Assembly (NCBI GenBank): GCA_946807835.1
Contig: OX327694.1
Location: 4,352,001 to 4,416,000 of the forward strand
Direction of reading: 5' to 3'
Length of the DNA: 64,000 nt
DNA from: Ailanthus altissimus
Taxonomy: Eukaryota; Streptophyta; Magnoliopsida; Sapindales; Simaroubaceae
Shown here in pieces: positions 10,736 through 24,257 of the stretch. Position numbers and translations under genes: made by a program. Each line of letters starts with the position of its first letter. Position 1 is the stretch's first letter. The notes below the pieces were generated by a model. The model did no database searches, was not told where the DNA came from, and worked only from the letters and a program-made list of their open reading frames with translations.

Positions 10736-12998
10736 TATTTAAATATTAATAAATACATTAAAAAATCGTTCAATTTGAAAAACAAAGAAAACAAAGTTAG
10801 ATGGCATTAGGGTTTGATATTAATAAATTAGTTTCCTAGTTTGGTTGAGTTGAAAGGATTAAGGTTGTTAATTATGTTGAATAAAAATGCTGACAAATAA
10901 TTAGTTAAACAGTAAATGACAAAAGCAACAATAAATACGTTTTGAGTAAGAACTTTGGATCGATGCATCAGATATTGAATAAAGCATCATGATACAATAA
11001 TTTTTTGATATATTAATTTAAAATAAAAAATTTAAGATATTGTTTGAGAAATATTGCATTACTCATAAGTCTATGTGTGAAATAAATTAACAAAAATAAT
11101 CTTTTATGTTGAATTAATTCGGAACAAAAATCACAAGCAAAAGAGTGAACCTTAGAAGAATATTAATTGCAATTCTATTTTAATAAATATATAGTTGATA
11201 GTAGAATTTATGAATGTCAATTAATATTGGAATCTAATGACCTTTAATGTAAGGAAGACTTCTTTAAATGCATTTTCCTAGAAGATAGTTGTTTTGGTAG
11301 GATGATTTAATTATGAAATTGATTTTCGATTCCTCACTTCATTTAGTTGGTGGGCGACAAGAACATTTCCATTTTCATACCCTTCAAATATCACTTGAGT
11401 CTTAATTGAGAAAAATTCTTGTATTTTCTTTTCTCACATTAAATATATTTTTTCCAATGGAGTAATTGCATTAAGGCTTACTCTATTTTCATTGACATGA
11501 ATATGTTTTCAAAGCCTGAAAAGATTACATGAGTAACGATCAGCAAAAATATATTATATACATTGGCATTTATGTATTGAAAGCCGGTTGAGATAAGATT
11601 GAATTATTATTTTCCTTTGTATCAAATGTAATTTAGTACATTTGAAGTTAAATGGATTGAATTTCAAAGTCAGATTGAGTTGGATTAAAGATTATACTAA
11701 TCAATAAATATTAGATCTTTGATTAGTTCTCACAAAACATTTGGCGTCCATACAATTTCACAATTTGTTTTTTTTGGCAAGAAAGATGTTTTGCTCGAAG
11801 CTAAAGGAAGGACCTTCTCTATATTATAATCGATCACAAACTCAAACTAATAACTAATGGGCTTGATGACTTTGGGTTGTGTTATAGTGAGTCCAAAAAG
11901 TGATTGGGCTAACTTTTCTCTCAATAGAGACTAACCGAAATTTTATTTATTTTTTGATATAGGAGAAGAATTGGAATTCAAGAGCACCACTTTAACGAAA
12001 GCATAATACTCTGTAAACTCTATTTTTTGACACGAGGAGGGGATTCAAATTTAAGATCTCCACTTTAATGAAGAATAATACTCTACAAACTCTTTATAAT
12101 TATGTCATTCAAGCAAGTATTATTGAGAATTTAGTTTAATAAGATTATATTGTGCATTTAGGTCATTTTAGTGAGTTCAAATAGACTCATTAAAGATAAA
12201 TTGTTATTTTTTAAATATTAAAATTATTATATTTTTTCTTTAAAAAAAAGGATTCCTAAAATATTTACTTTGATGTTTAAAATGTGTTTAAGTAGCTTAA
12301 ATACAAATTTTGAATAAATAAAAAATTAAAGAAGTTCAAATTGTAATTTTTTTTATAAAAAAAACACATTAAGCAAACGAAAATATTATAAAACCCAACT
12401 TCTTGAATGATACAGGAGCTTCCTCATACCCTATTTTATCAGTAGATCCTTTATGCTGATACTTACAATAACTCAACCCACCTGTCATCTACTGCAAAAA
12501 TCTTTGTTAAACAAGTTTCCAATATTTTGGGAGTCTGTGTGGATGGATGTTGAAATTAATCATGTATATTTAGATTGTGTTTAAGAGTACATATTTTCTT
12601 ATGAGAAAAATATTGCACTCTCAAAAGCATTATAACCAATTCAAACTTCTGCGAATCACTGTAGTTTTTGCTAACTCAACATCACTGAAGTGTTGGAAAT
12701 GAAATGATCCAACATGAAGTCTCTGCTACTCTTGTTTCTCCATCAGTTGCTGCATCAACATTTACGTTATACCAATTTTTCAAGGATGCTATCCTAGAAG
12801 ATTAGTCATTGTAGATTTTGTGGGAGGGTCTGAGCTTATAAGAAAAACAAAATTTGTGATCTAAGAGAGAAAATTTTCCTCTCATCAAAAGCTACTTAAA
12901 ATTGTAAAACATAAACTGTCATAAACCTTATCTAAAAGAAAAATCCTCATAAACGAAAGTTAGAGCAAAATCAAACCAACAATGCAGAATTTATCGTG
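10736..12998. other. Intergenic AT-rich region
   Basis: No gene is recognised. Near 11950-12100 a short phrase about a string beginning CACTTTAA recurs twice about 80 bases apart, which may be a small duplication. Confidence 0.5.
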
Positions 12999-12999
12999 A

Positions 13000-13030
<31 letters not shown>
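12999..13030. repeat. AT dinucleotide microsatellite
   Basis: About 15 uninterrupted AT units lie just upstream of the copia LTR. Confidence 0.95.
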
Positions 13031-13097
13031 CTTAGTCAATAATATTTTTTTACTAGAACTCAAGTTTTAGAAAATAAGCTTAAAACTGAAGAAAATT

Positions 13098-14519
13098 TGT
13101 TGATAGTAAATAAAAAAAAAATTGTTTATAAAAATAAACGTAATAAAATACAGATTGTCTTATTAATAATTACATGTATAAAAATAAAAAATTATCTCAA
13201 ATTCTCGCTATGACAAATATTGAATTGACTGGCTGTAATCTTTTTTATTATTCTCAACATTCAAACTCAATGCGTGTGGGCACGTGAATTTTTTTTTAAT
13301 TTCTAAAATCACTAATACCTAAATCTGAGATAATGGTAACAACTAAATTCTTTTTTTATGTAAGAATATATAAAAAGAATTTTTTTAGTTATGATTGTTG
13401 TAATTATTTACTACTTCATACCTCCTATATATATAACAATCTCGATTAGATATTTAAAATTAGATTAAAATTAAGAAATTAGAGTTTAATTATGATTTGA
13501 GCTAGTAAAGGGACTACAAGACCTATAAGTTTCCTAGCTCCAACTTAAAAGGTCAAGTCCTAATTATCTCATGATACACCAGTTCTTTTAATTTAACTCC
13601 AAGCTATTCCATTAAAAGTCAAGGGCTGTACTCTAGTAACACATGTTATTAAATCAAATCCCATTTAGTTAAAAAAATTTTAATTAAATTGATTTAGTTT
13701 TTAGACCAATAATAACCACTTAATTAATCATCTAATTGATGTCCATAATTAAAGTTAGGCTATTGAAAAAATGTCTTGCCTCTTTAATTACTTATTTACT
13801 CCTAAGTCGCTGAATACTCTAATGATCACTTTTAATATGTCTATATTTATAAATAAATTTACAAATAAATATTATTATTGAATAAATAATTTATTAAATA
13901 AATTGTGGCCACAAATTCTAATGATCAAGTACTGCAAACAGCTTAGGTGAACATATTTATTAGATTCCATCTTACAAATATATGTTTCCACGATCCATAA
14001 AATTATATATCTAAGATATTGAGGTTTTGACCGTTTATATGGATCTCACTTCGTGATAACTCAAAAAATATAACGCATGAATGTAAGTTTATTATTTGTT
14101 TAGGATTAAGATCAATCAAGTTTATTAAAACTTTTGTGAACTAACATCTACGACATTTAGTTAACTAGATCGAAATTCACACTAGTTTGGTTCAATGTAA
14201 CACATACACTAGTTTTTTTACTCGAAGTCTCTACTTCGATGATCAAGGTAAATCATCCACTATAAGAAAAAGAAAAAGTACAACCTTACATAATAAAATA
14301 TCCTTTTTATTAATGGTTGTGAACATGATTTAATTTATAAAGAATCTGTGATCTATACCCTCTGTATTACCATTATATGCCTAATACGTAAATCACATAC
14401 TTTATAAATATGAGCTTATCAATGTATACTTAATTATATATATGAATAAATTTTTATTAATCAAATAAAATATTATTTCACATACTTCAAAGGCATAAAA
14501 TAACATTACATGTCTAACA
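13098..14519 (-). repeat. 3' LTR of minus-strand copia
   Basis: It starts TGTTGATAG and ends TGTCTAACA in plus-strand reading. It aligns with 21903-22746 and then with 24258-24841 of the right LTR, which shows that the intervening 1.5 kb of the right LTR is an insertion. Confidence 0.9.
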
Positions 14520-14729
14520 ATCTCTCACTTGTCCTAAAACATGTCGAGTAATTATTGAACCCCTATATTATTTATATTAGTTTCAAAAACTCTTAGTTGG
14601 CAATTACTTATGTGAAGGATCCACTAAATTATCTACTTACACAATAGATACAATGACCTCACTATTTTGGATAAAACTCTCTTACCAAACATTATTTTTT
14701 TTCAATGTATTTTCTTCTTTTATAGTATT

Positions 14730-15990
14730 CGATTCCTTAGACTGTACTACTGCTCTGCTATTATCTTAATAAAGAACAATAGACATCTAAACACTAGGTA
14801 ACATCTTAAGCTCCATAAGAAACTTCCGAAACTATATAGCCTTTTTTATAGCTTCAGATACAGCTACATATTCAGCTTTTGTTATGGAGTTTACAACATA
14901 TGATTATTTTACACTCCTCCAACTTATAACTCCACTACTTAAAGTGAACACATATTCTGAGGAAGATCTGAGTATCCTATGTTATTGGAATTCTGAATTT
15001 ATATACACAATAGGTATAAGATTTTCACTAGAATATACAAGCATTTAATCTTTCGTTCTCCAAAGGTACTTGAATATATGCTTTACTGCAGTCCAGTATT
15101 CTGGTTCTGGATTAGATTGATATTTACTGATCATTCAAACTACATAACAAATATCTGGTATAGTACATAGCATTACATACACGAGACTTTATACTACTAA
15201 TGTATAAGGAATACCTCTCAGGCAACCTATCTCGTAGTTGTCTAAGGAAATTGATACTTAGATAGATCAATTTTATATCTAAAAGAAAATAATCCCTTTT
15301 GGAATTATGCATGAAAAACTTGATCATAATTTTATTAATATACTTAGCTTAAAATAAGCTTAACATCCTTCACTTAAAATCCCTTAATACTTTGATCTCA
15401 AGGATGTTACTAGCTTTTCTTAGGTCATTCATATCAAAATGGTTAGATGATCGTATTTTATCTGATGATAACACTTCTACGTCATAATAGTATATCATTT
15501 AAAATATATGACTAGAAAAATAACCAACTGCCTATCTATCCTTTTATAAATATAAGGTTCATTAGGATTTTAATCAAAACCAAATGATTTGATTGCTTGA
15601 TCAAATCTGATATTCTAAGATTTAGATGCTTGTTTAAGCCCATAAATAGATTTTTACATTTATAAACCATATGCTTTTTCCCTGTAGCTATAAAACCATC
15701 TAGTTGTATTATATAGATACTTTCTTCAAAATTGCCATTAAGAAAGGCAGTCTTGACATCCATTTGTCAACTCTCATAATCAAGATTTGCTATAATGGAT
15801 ACGAGAACTCTAATAGACTTAAATATGGCTACTGGCGAAAAGGTCTCCTCATAATCAATACATTCTTTCTGAGTGTACCATTTAGCAACAAGCCTAACTT
15901 TAAAGGTTTTCACCTTCTCGTCTATCCCTATCTTTCTCTTGTATATATATTTACACTATGAATTTTATCCATTTAGGTTTTTCTACAAGT
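14730..15990 (-). pseudogene. Copia reverse transcriptase and RNase H relic
   Basis: On the minus strand, about 15770-15990 reads like the copia RT start (ARLVAK-type and DYEETFSPVA motifs). It is followed at 15763 by MDVKTAFLNGNFEESIY, the RT palm segment. A Trp just before MDVKTAFLNG has become a stop. RNase H remnants (phrases like YVAVSEAIKKA and DNSRAVV) appear at about 14730-14880. The YVDD catalytic box could not be read cleanly. Several frameshifts and stops rule out function. Confidence 0.85.
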
Positions 15991-16380
15991 GTCCAGACTT
16001 TATTGGAATATATAGAATCTATCTATGATTTTAGATCTTTACGTCAATAGTCTGTATCTTTATCAACTACTGATTCATCATAGTTAGTGTGATTTAGTTC
16101 ATGTTCATTAGAAACTGTCTATAAAGACTCTCCAATTAACATGCACTTTGTTAGATTTCAAATAATCATCCCACTACGATAAAGTACCAATGGTTGTCAC
16201 TTAATTATCTCTATAAACCATTGTTTTATCATAGCAAGTGGGATCTAGTTTATATTTATTAAAAACTACCTGTAAAGACTTTTCAATTAACATGTACCTG
16301 ACTGGACGTCTAATAATCCTCTTACTATGACAAAGTACTAGTGGCTATTACTTTACAATTGACTTTGGTTGGTTATTATG

Positions 16381-16676
16381 ATTTAGATTGGGAATGAACT
16401 CATTGACTCTATCAAGCACAATATTGGCATTCCCAGATAACTCAACAAGAATTATCATACTCTTAGGCTTGAAGTATTTCATATAGTATTCTTCAAGAAA
16501 GATTGCTTTGGTGCTAACTAATAATTTCTTATCTTTAGAATTATAGAAAATACTCCATCTTCTTATTTTAGGATAGCCAATAAATAGATAAACTTCTTAC
16601 TTAAATTCTAGCTTGTCTGTCTTCCATTTTAGCAAATGAGCTGGACAACCCCATATATATATATGACATAAACTTG
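16381..16676 (-). pseudogene. Copia integrase C-terminal segment, cut from its N-terminal part
   Basis: The minus strand reads IWGCPAH, then a segment ending with FIPNLNHNNQ-type text, matching the copia integrase C-terminal region downstream of the catalytic core. The matching upstream part ends at about 18239, with the solo LTR 16682-18233 between them. About nine codons usually present at this junction appear to be missing, so a small deletion accompanied or preceded the insertion. Confidence 0.75.
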
Positions 16677-17302
16677 ATTTATGTCATATCCACATTTTCA
16701 GAGGTGTTTTAATGACAGGACCAGACCTAAACCCTCCCCAAGAATCGAGGTGAATCCTGCGATGACATAGAACTAATATACTCTTTACTCATACATTTGA
16801 TACAACGAGGCTACCTCCTTCAACAAAAGTGTACACGTATACTCCAATATACATAAAGATATACAAATACACAGACTGAGACACTTATGCAGCTATGGGT
16901 GTCGTGCACTAACTCAAAATGTGATAACTGTATCACACTGCACGAATTCCTATGACAACCTGGGAAAAATAGAAAAATGGGAAAAAGAGTGAGCTTGTGG
17001 CTCAATGAGTGAACATAATATGAAAATGTTATATACTTTATATGTATTGTACACGTATAAATCTGTAAAATAAAATAATTATGAAACTGTATACTGAGTA
17101 GTCAATAAACTTATACTGAAATATGAGCTGTCATAAAATCTATGCTAAAACTAATATTATAACATAACACTGGGGATATGAAAATCTGGAAGCGTAAACT
17201 ATCATAAAATTTATTATCAAGCTAAATATATGTAACATAGCTTTGGAAACATGTACTACATATATATTGAAAACTACATCAAACTTGTATCCAGTGAAAA
17301 AT

Positions 17303-17425
17303 TGGTCTAACCTGACAGAATAACTCACGTACAGGCAGAACGGGAGATCTGAGCTGGTCTAACCTGACGGAATAACTCACACACAAGCAGAACGGAGGAT
17401 CTGAGTTGATCTAACCCTGTGAAAT
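17303..17425 (+). repeat. 52-bp tandem repeat inside the solo LTR
   Basis: TGGTCTAACCTGAC begins at 17303 and again at 17355, and a third, partial and diverged unit follows. The units share GAATAACTCAC and GCAGAACGG. These are probably LTR enhancer-like repeats (inference). Confidence 0.8.
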
Positions 17426-17946
17426 ATTGCATCGCTTGGGTAGAGCAAACTAAACTAGTCTAACGCATACGCAGAGCAACTACACTAAAGGGGAGGGTAC
17501 GCATATGATGGTTCAAAAACTGCTTCTATATAATACTATGGCAGCATAATTATTCTAAAATAATTATTTATCTATTAAACATAATCATAAACTATACTAT
17601 AATAAATTCTAAAAATATTTCTAAATATACTAATTAACATAAATATTTATCTGTTTAAAATAAATCATGACTAAATCTGATAACGTGTAATTAAATTATA
17701 AACTGCTGTATTAACGACATATAATATATATATAGTTATATATAGTTATCCACTCACAAAAGTGTGCTAATCCTAAGCTATAACTGGATTCTGAGATCTG
17801 CTCGCTATCGGCACACCTCCTAGACCATAGGGTATAAAATTACATCATTAGTATCGATATGTTTTATAAATATTAAAATATAAATATTCTAATATCATAA
17901 AACTATTACCCGCTAAATCATTGGGTATAAATCTAACTATCCAAAC

Positions 17947-18129
17947 TAATTTTTTTATTTATTTTTCTTTCTTATTTCTCTTGACTATTTTTTTTCTTCT
18001 TCTTTTTTTCTTTCCTTTCTCTTCCTTTTTTCTTTTTGGCTTCTTTTTCTTTTTTTCTCTCTTTTTTTCTTCTTTCTTTTCTCTTTTTCTTTCTTTCTTT
18101 TCTCTTTAGATTTTTGCTTCTTCTTCTCA
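17947..18129 (+). repeat. Long pyrimidine tract
   Basis: About 180 bases are almost entirely T and C on the plus strand, with a few interrupting purines. The open frame across it is low-complexity Phe/Leu/Ser and is not a gene. The tract belongs to the solo LTR. Confidence 0.9.
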
Positions 18130-18238
18130 ATGAAGCAAAACAAAACGATTATATATATACAACACCCATCGCTTAATTTCTTTATATATATATATTGCCA
18201 CTTAGATGCTTAAAAATCATATACGTGTATGACATTTA

Positions 18239-19305
18239 GGAACTGACTTAATAATAATTAAGTTAAGAAAATACATGACTATTTCTAAGGCATAACCTCA
18301 AAACGAGATGCGTAAAGTTGAATAACTCATCATTGACCTTACAATTTCAAGAAGAGTTCTATTTCTCTTTTCTGCTACACCATTTTGTTGGGGTGACCTT
18401 GGTGCAGCCAATTGAGATAATATTCCATTGTCTAACAAATAGGTCCTAAACTTATTATAGAGGTATTCACTACCTCGATCAGATCGAAGTGTCTTTATAT
18501 GTTTTCTTAATAACCTTTCCACTTCTGTCTAACACTTCTTGAATTTATCAAACGCCTTAGACTTATAGCGTATTAGGTACACATAACCGAATCTAGAATA
18601 ATCATCAATGAAAGTGATGAAATATTCATAATCTCCTCTAACTTGTGTGCTCATGAACCCACACACATCAGAGTGCACTAATTCTAATATTTCAATGGAT
18701 TTATTATCTTTAGCATTAAAGGGTCTTCTTGTCATTTTGCCTTTTATACAGGATTCACAGACTGGTAATGGTTTAATATCTAATAAAATCAAAGATCCAT
18801 CTTTGACCAATCTTTAGATCCTATCTAAACTAATATAACCAAGACGTAAATGCCATAGATACGTTTGATTAGTAAGAGTCGCTTTAATCCTCTTATAGTA
18901 ATTAAATTCATTATTCAATTTTGTGCCAAGCAGTGGGTTGATTTTAGGAAATATGTAGTATAAACTGTTAACTAGTGTACTAGAATATATAAACGACTTA
19001 TTTCTTTTGATTATCACAGTTTAGTCAAAATTAACAGAATATATAAAGTTATTCAAATAACTAACTGAATTAAAATTGCGTTTAAGTTCCAGTACTAACA
19101 AACAGTTATCTAATACTAAAGTTCTAAAATCATCAAAATGGAGATAAACTCCCACTACCTTGGTTGCAACAATTGCACAATTTCCTAGTTTAAGATTGAT
19201 CTTTCCTTCACTGTGTGATTTGGTTTCCTTGAATCCTTGCAACCTATTGTAAATATGATTAGTGGCTTCAGAATCGATTATCCAGAAATCTGTAGAGTCA
19301 ACCAC
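18239..19305 (-). pseudogene. Copia protease, pre-integrase and integrase core relic
   Basis: From right to left on the minus strand, 19021-19305 carries the protease site as WIIDSEATNHI, where the usual DSGA has become DSEA. Next, 18814-19017 is the gag-pre-integrase domain (YLWHLRLGYIS). Then 18529-18810 holds CESCIKGKMTRRPF and HSDVCGF followed by FIDDYSRFGYVYLI. Finally, 18298-18522 holds LRSDRGSEY and SPQQNGVAEKRNRTLLE. These are the Asp, Asp and Glu blocks of the integrase core. At least three stops separate the pieces, and the reading continues across a further stop to about 18239, where the solo LTR cuts it. Confidence 0.92.
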
Positions 19306-19309
19306 TAAA

Positions 19310-20300
19310 TATGTCTCAATGAAAAAAATATTATCATAAGGTGAAGCTGTCCTTTTAATTATTGAAAACTTAATTAAATGACAGTTTCTTTTTCAATTGC
19401 CTTTAATGCCACATTGAAAACACTTTTCTTTAAGCTTTACTAAATTTTCATGAATATGCACAAATCTTAAATTAGATGCTTTCTTTGGCTTTTTCTTTTT
19501 CTTCTTATTACTCTTTCCCTTAGTATTGAGACCAAAAGAGGAAGATGAGCCACTTAGTTAAATGACTATTATATGCATCTATTTTCTCTTGTGGTGCATT
19601 TTCATAAGGTTTTGGAGGGTATTTATTAGTCAATACATATGTATTTTTTATCCGTAAATTTAATATCTAAGTTCCTTTCTCAATGCACATAATTATTCTT
19701 GGTTAACTTGTTTTGGTTAAGGATTGATGCTAATGGGATTAATGAAAACATAATTCTGAAAAATAAATTCATACATGAGCATACATTATCTGATAACATG
19801 TGTAACTTTTGCATTAATATATGAAATATATTTATGTAGAACTCTTTAACTATATTATGCATTGATAATCCAACTTTCATTCAGAGTACACCTCTGTAGG
19901 GTAGTCATATCCGTCATGAATTAGACTAGTACCATATTAATTTATTATTATTATTATCTAGATATCTCACGTCAAATAATAATAAACTACCAATTCTTTA
20001 GCCTTTGAATTTAATTGACAAGAACTCCGTAGGGAGAATATCAATCAACATAAGTTGAGTGTACACCGTTATTTCAATCCTTTATATTTCTCAACTAAAA
20101 AAGCCGTCGTAGAGTAATCAGTTTCACATGAGTCATATATTAAATCTTATTCTTTAACGAAGTCCTATCTAGTAACCAGTTTTGATTAATACCCTCCGTA
20201 CAAAGCTCACAAGGTTTGAGGTAAGACATTAATCTATCTTACTATAGAACAAATAATGGAGGCCATTGGGTTTATGCCTAAAGTCCTCTCTCACTCAATA
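19310..20300 (-). pseudogene. Copia gag relic with zinc knuckle
   Basis: Near 19396-19440 the minus strand reads CFQCGIKGN-KRNC, a CCHC zinc knuckle with the His replaced by Asn and an internal stop where a Trp is expected. A lysine-rich stretch lies next to it on the protease side. Upstream text to about 20300 is too decayed to define the gag N-terminus. Confidence 0.6.
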
Positions 20301-21890
20301 TTTTAATTTTTAAAGTTTTTAATTTTTAATATACCAATTAATTTATAAAATAACATTCCACTCATTAATATCTAATTTATCTTCATAAAATAATTAATAA
20401 GGTCACGTCAAATAATAAATTAATATAATATTAAAAATATGACAATAATCTTATCATAATCTCATTAGAATATTAATGTAATACAAAATGATATATTTTA
20501 TGCATATACATGTGAATGTAGTACCTTTAATCTATATGACATGTTATTCATCCAATCAGTAAATTAGATAAATAAATAACTCATAATTCATGATTTTTCC
20601 TAAGAAAAATATTAAAACTAAGCGTAAATTCTTCAAAATCTTCTTTGAAGTCAACTTGAGCTCTTCCATAATGTTATCTCCTCTTACTTTTCTCTTTTAA
20701 TGGGCTTGAATTTTAGGCATTTTAATTTTCTTTGGTTCACTTATTTAAAAAAAAAAATTAAATTTGGCATATTTTAGAGTTTAAAATTTCTTATTGGACC
20801 TTCTTAAAAAAATTTTAAATAAAAAATATTTTTAGACCCAATAATTTTAATAAAATAACTCAAATAAAATTTTATAAAAATTAGATTGAAATTAAAAGGA
20901 GTTTTGATCAACTTTGAATTTACAAATATTCAAAAATTAGTCCAAAATAAATTTGGGTCAAATTTGAGACCTATTTGCAAATCTTTCAAAATTTTATAAC
21001 CAAATTATAATTCTTAAAATCATAGGGGGTTAGATGAGAATAACAAACTACTAGGACCTATTTGCAAACTTTACAAATTTTTAAGATTAATCTGTAAAAT
21101 GTGCAAAATATCTTAGCCAATATATAATTAGTTAAATTTGTAGGGGTTTAGATGATATTTGTCATGTTGGAAAAAAAACCCTAATAATATTTTCCTTTAT
21201 CCCCTACACTGCCGCCTCTTTCCTTGCCCATCATAGCCACAATTTCGGCCATACTTCTAGCTACCAATCAATACTGAAAAGAGACTAGTGGCTTCAGGCA
21301 ATGCTGACCAGCTCAACTTATCGCAAATCGCTGCCCAACCATCGCAGCTCATGGTCGAATCATAGTTCATTGTTGTGCCTTTTCGTTTGCCCCTCGTCTC
21401 TGATAACAAAGAAGGAGGACATCCTAGCCTCTTGCCACCGACGAGCTTTGCAATTGTAGGTAGCCAGCAGCCATGCTTGTTGTTGCCAATGGTGGCACGT
21501 GTTTGGCTATCTATATCTTTCCTTTTTTTTTTTTTTGCTTTCTTTTTCACGTTTTTTTCCTTTTTTAAAATACAAACAGAAATCTATATATTCTTTATAT
21601 TACAAATAAAAAATCCTACGCCAATTAATTGGTTTACAAAGAAATCTAAATAATCACTAAGAATTCACTTGACCAAGAGGAAAATTTGTGATATTATTTC
21701 ATCACCCTCTCTTGTTACAATTCTAAAAACAATACAAAAAAAATCCAACAATGAATTGTTGTGGGAATAACTATTCATCACATAATTAATAAAAATAACA
21801 AATATAGATTAAATATGCAATTGGTGCCATTATAAATAATTACTACTATACATAAAATTAATTATAGATATAATAAGAAAACAAAGCAGT
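20301..21890 (-). other. Copia leader / untranslated interior
   Basis: This lies between the primer site (21891-21900) and gag. It is AT-rich with a GC-richer patch at 21200-21500. The opposing frames across that patch (plus and minus) have no recognisable domain. It may be untranslated leader or a gag start too decayed to read. Confidence 0.4.
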
Positions 21891-22746
21891 TCTGATACCA
21901 ATTGTTGGTAGTAAATTAAAAAAAATTATGTTTATAAAATTAAATGCATTGGAAGCTAGATCGTTTTATTCATAATTACATAAATAAGGATAGAAGATTA
22001 CCTCAAATTCTTGCTGTGACAAATCTTGAATATACTGGCTGCAATCTTCTCTACTATTCTCAACCTTCAAACTCAACGTATTTGAGCACGTGAATTTTTC
22101 TTTAATCTCTAAAATCACTAATACCCAAATCTGCGAGAATGATAATAACTAAATTCTTTTTTCATGTAAAAATACGTAAAAATAATTTCTCTGGTTATGT
22201 TTGTTGTAATTATTTACTACTCCATACCCCCATATATATAGGAATCTCCCTTTGATATTTACAATTAGATTAAGATTAGAAAATTAGAGTTTGATTAGGA
22301 TTTGAGCTAGTAAAAGGACTGCAAGGCCCATTAGCTTCCTAGCTCAAACTTAAAAGGTTGAGTCATAATTATCTCATGATACACCAGTTCTTTTAATTTA
22401 ACCCCAGGCTATTCCATTAAAAGCTGAGGACTGTACTCCAATAACCTATGTTATTAAATAAAAGCCCATTTAATTAAAACTCTATTTAATTAAATTGGGT
22501 TTGGTCTTTAGACCAATAATAACCACTTAATTGACCATCTAATTGATGTTTATAATTAAAGCTAAGCCATTGAAAAAATGTCTTGCATATTTAATTACTT
22601 ATTTGCCCTTAAGTCACTGAATGCTCTAATGATCACTTTTAATATGTCTATATTTGTAAATAAATTTATAAATAAATATTATTATTCAATAAATAATTTA
22701 TTAAATAAACTGTGACCATAGATTCTAATAATCAAGTACTATGAAC

Positions 22747-24257
22747 TGTGAGTGATTTTAAACCTAAGGTGCATCTATGTATGGTTGTGTCTATCATTTA
22801 AATATAGCATATGTATCACATACATACATGCGTAGTGGATGAGCAGAATATAAATTACTCAATGATAAACACAAATGAATTTTTACATGTTATCTCATAT
22901 ATGTAAAATACTTTAAGATTGAGAAATAGTACCTTATCAAGCTTTTGGTATATGGTCGAACCGGAGTACCCGCCTTGAAGCAACTCGTTCACAATTCTAA
23001 TTCCTCAACACGGCGGGCTTGAGGAAGCTAGAATAGCAGCTTTTTCAACAAAAGATTCAACTTTTGAATCATTGTTTCTACCTTGTAGTATGGGTGATAA
23101 AAAATGGAAGGAAAAATAAAAGATGTGTTTTTGCTCTCAACACTTGAGAGAATTTTCTAACACTTAGCCTTTCAAAATTCTCTTACTATTCCCACTAATC
23201 CCTTGACCTAATTTTCACATAATCAATTGAGCAACGTATTGCTCTTTTATTTATTTATTATTTTCTTTCATTTTTTAACTTAACGGTATTCATTATATTT
23301 GTCAGTAGTGTTTTGTTTATTATTATCTTTCATTTTCTCACCTAATGGCATTCATTATCTAAGTCAATATTTGCCATTAGTGTTTTGTTTATTATTATTT
23401 ATAATAAATCAAATAAAAATAAAACAAAATAGAAAATTATTTAAATGAACTTGGCCTTAATCTAGGTCAAATGAGAAAACACTTTCTCATTATTAAGAAA
23501 CATTGTAAGGCCTACCATTAACAAATATCACCCATTTATACTTATCATATTATTTAATTAATATTAAACAAATAATTTAATCATATTAAATCATGGTAGA
23601 ACCACATGCCAATTTAAATAAAAAATTAATTGTTTGATTTTAATTTAAATAATAATATCATATATTATTATTATTATTATTATTTTATTCAATAAACGTT
23701 TTAATGAATAAAATAATAATATTATTTGTCCAACAAATAAGGTTATTTTGATAATTTTTAAATTAAATAATAATTAGCCCACATGTGCTATGTGTCTACA
23801 TCCCATTGGTCAATAACTAATTGTTAACTAATTGATGTACTTAACTCTTAAGTTTTGACACGTGCACGAATGGAGGGAGACGGAAGTAAATGTTCGGTCT
23901 GCTGGAATTTTCTAGATCGAACTATTCGATCCGGTACGCTGCCCCTAGTGCACAACGAGTATATTTTATATTGCGAGACTCTCTAGGTCCACTCCTAATT
24001 TGCCAAACAGAATTATTATGTGACTCATAGATCGATGCCATATATATACGTCACGAATATTACGTTAACTCTTGGTATTGATCTAAACTTCTTTAAACCA
24101 AATCTGAACTTCTTCAGATCATAATGTCTGTAGCGTCACAAGCATTGAACTACTTAATAATAGTAATTAGCGATTTAACAAATAATATACTGTATAAATA
24201 TTATAAAATAAAATATTCATACAATAATGGGATGACAGGTTAGCACAAATTCTAACA
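22747..24257 (-). mobile_element. Solo LTR inside copia 5' LTR
   Basis: In plus-strand reading it starts TGTGAGTGATT and ends CAAATTCTAACA, so the minus strand starts TGTTAGAATTTGTGC. It is absent from the sister LTR at 13931, which defines the insertion. Flanks TGAAC (22742-22746) and CAAAC (24258-24262) agree at three of five bases, a possible decayed target duplication. It is the same family as the solo LTR at 56867-59351, in the opposite orientation: shared blocks include GTGCACAACGAGTATA and AGACTCTCTAGGTCCA. Confidence 0.82.
23663..23684. repeat. ATT trinucleotide microsatellite
   Basis: About seven ATT units lie within the solo LTR. Confidence 0.9.

Larger units (their letters stand above)
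16682..18233 (+). mobile_element. Solo LTR inserted in copia integrase (Ty3 Tekay-like)
   Basis: The insertion splits the copia integrase. Its ends are inverted (TGTCATA and TATGAC), and it is flanked by ATTTA on both sides (16677-16681 and 18234-18238; one A may be shared with the LTR end). The start, with CCACATTTTCAGAGGTG, resembles Tekay/Del-type chromovirus LTRs (inference). It contains a two-copy 52-bp repeat (17303 onward) and a long pyrimidine tract (about 17947-18129). No coding region or second LTR is present, hence solo. Confidence 0.75.

Noticed and set aside
17921..18109. Frame encoding a Phe/Leu-rich, membrane-like peptide
   Set aside because: Produced by the pyrimidine tract in the solo LTR; low complexity, not a real membrane protein.
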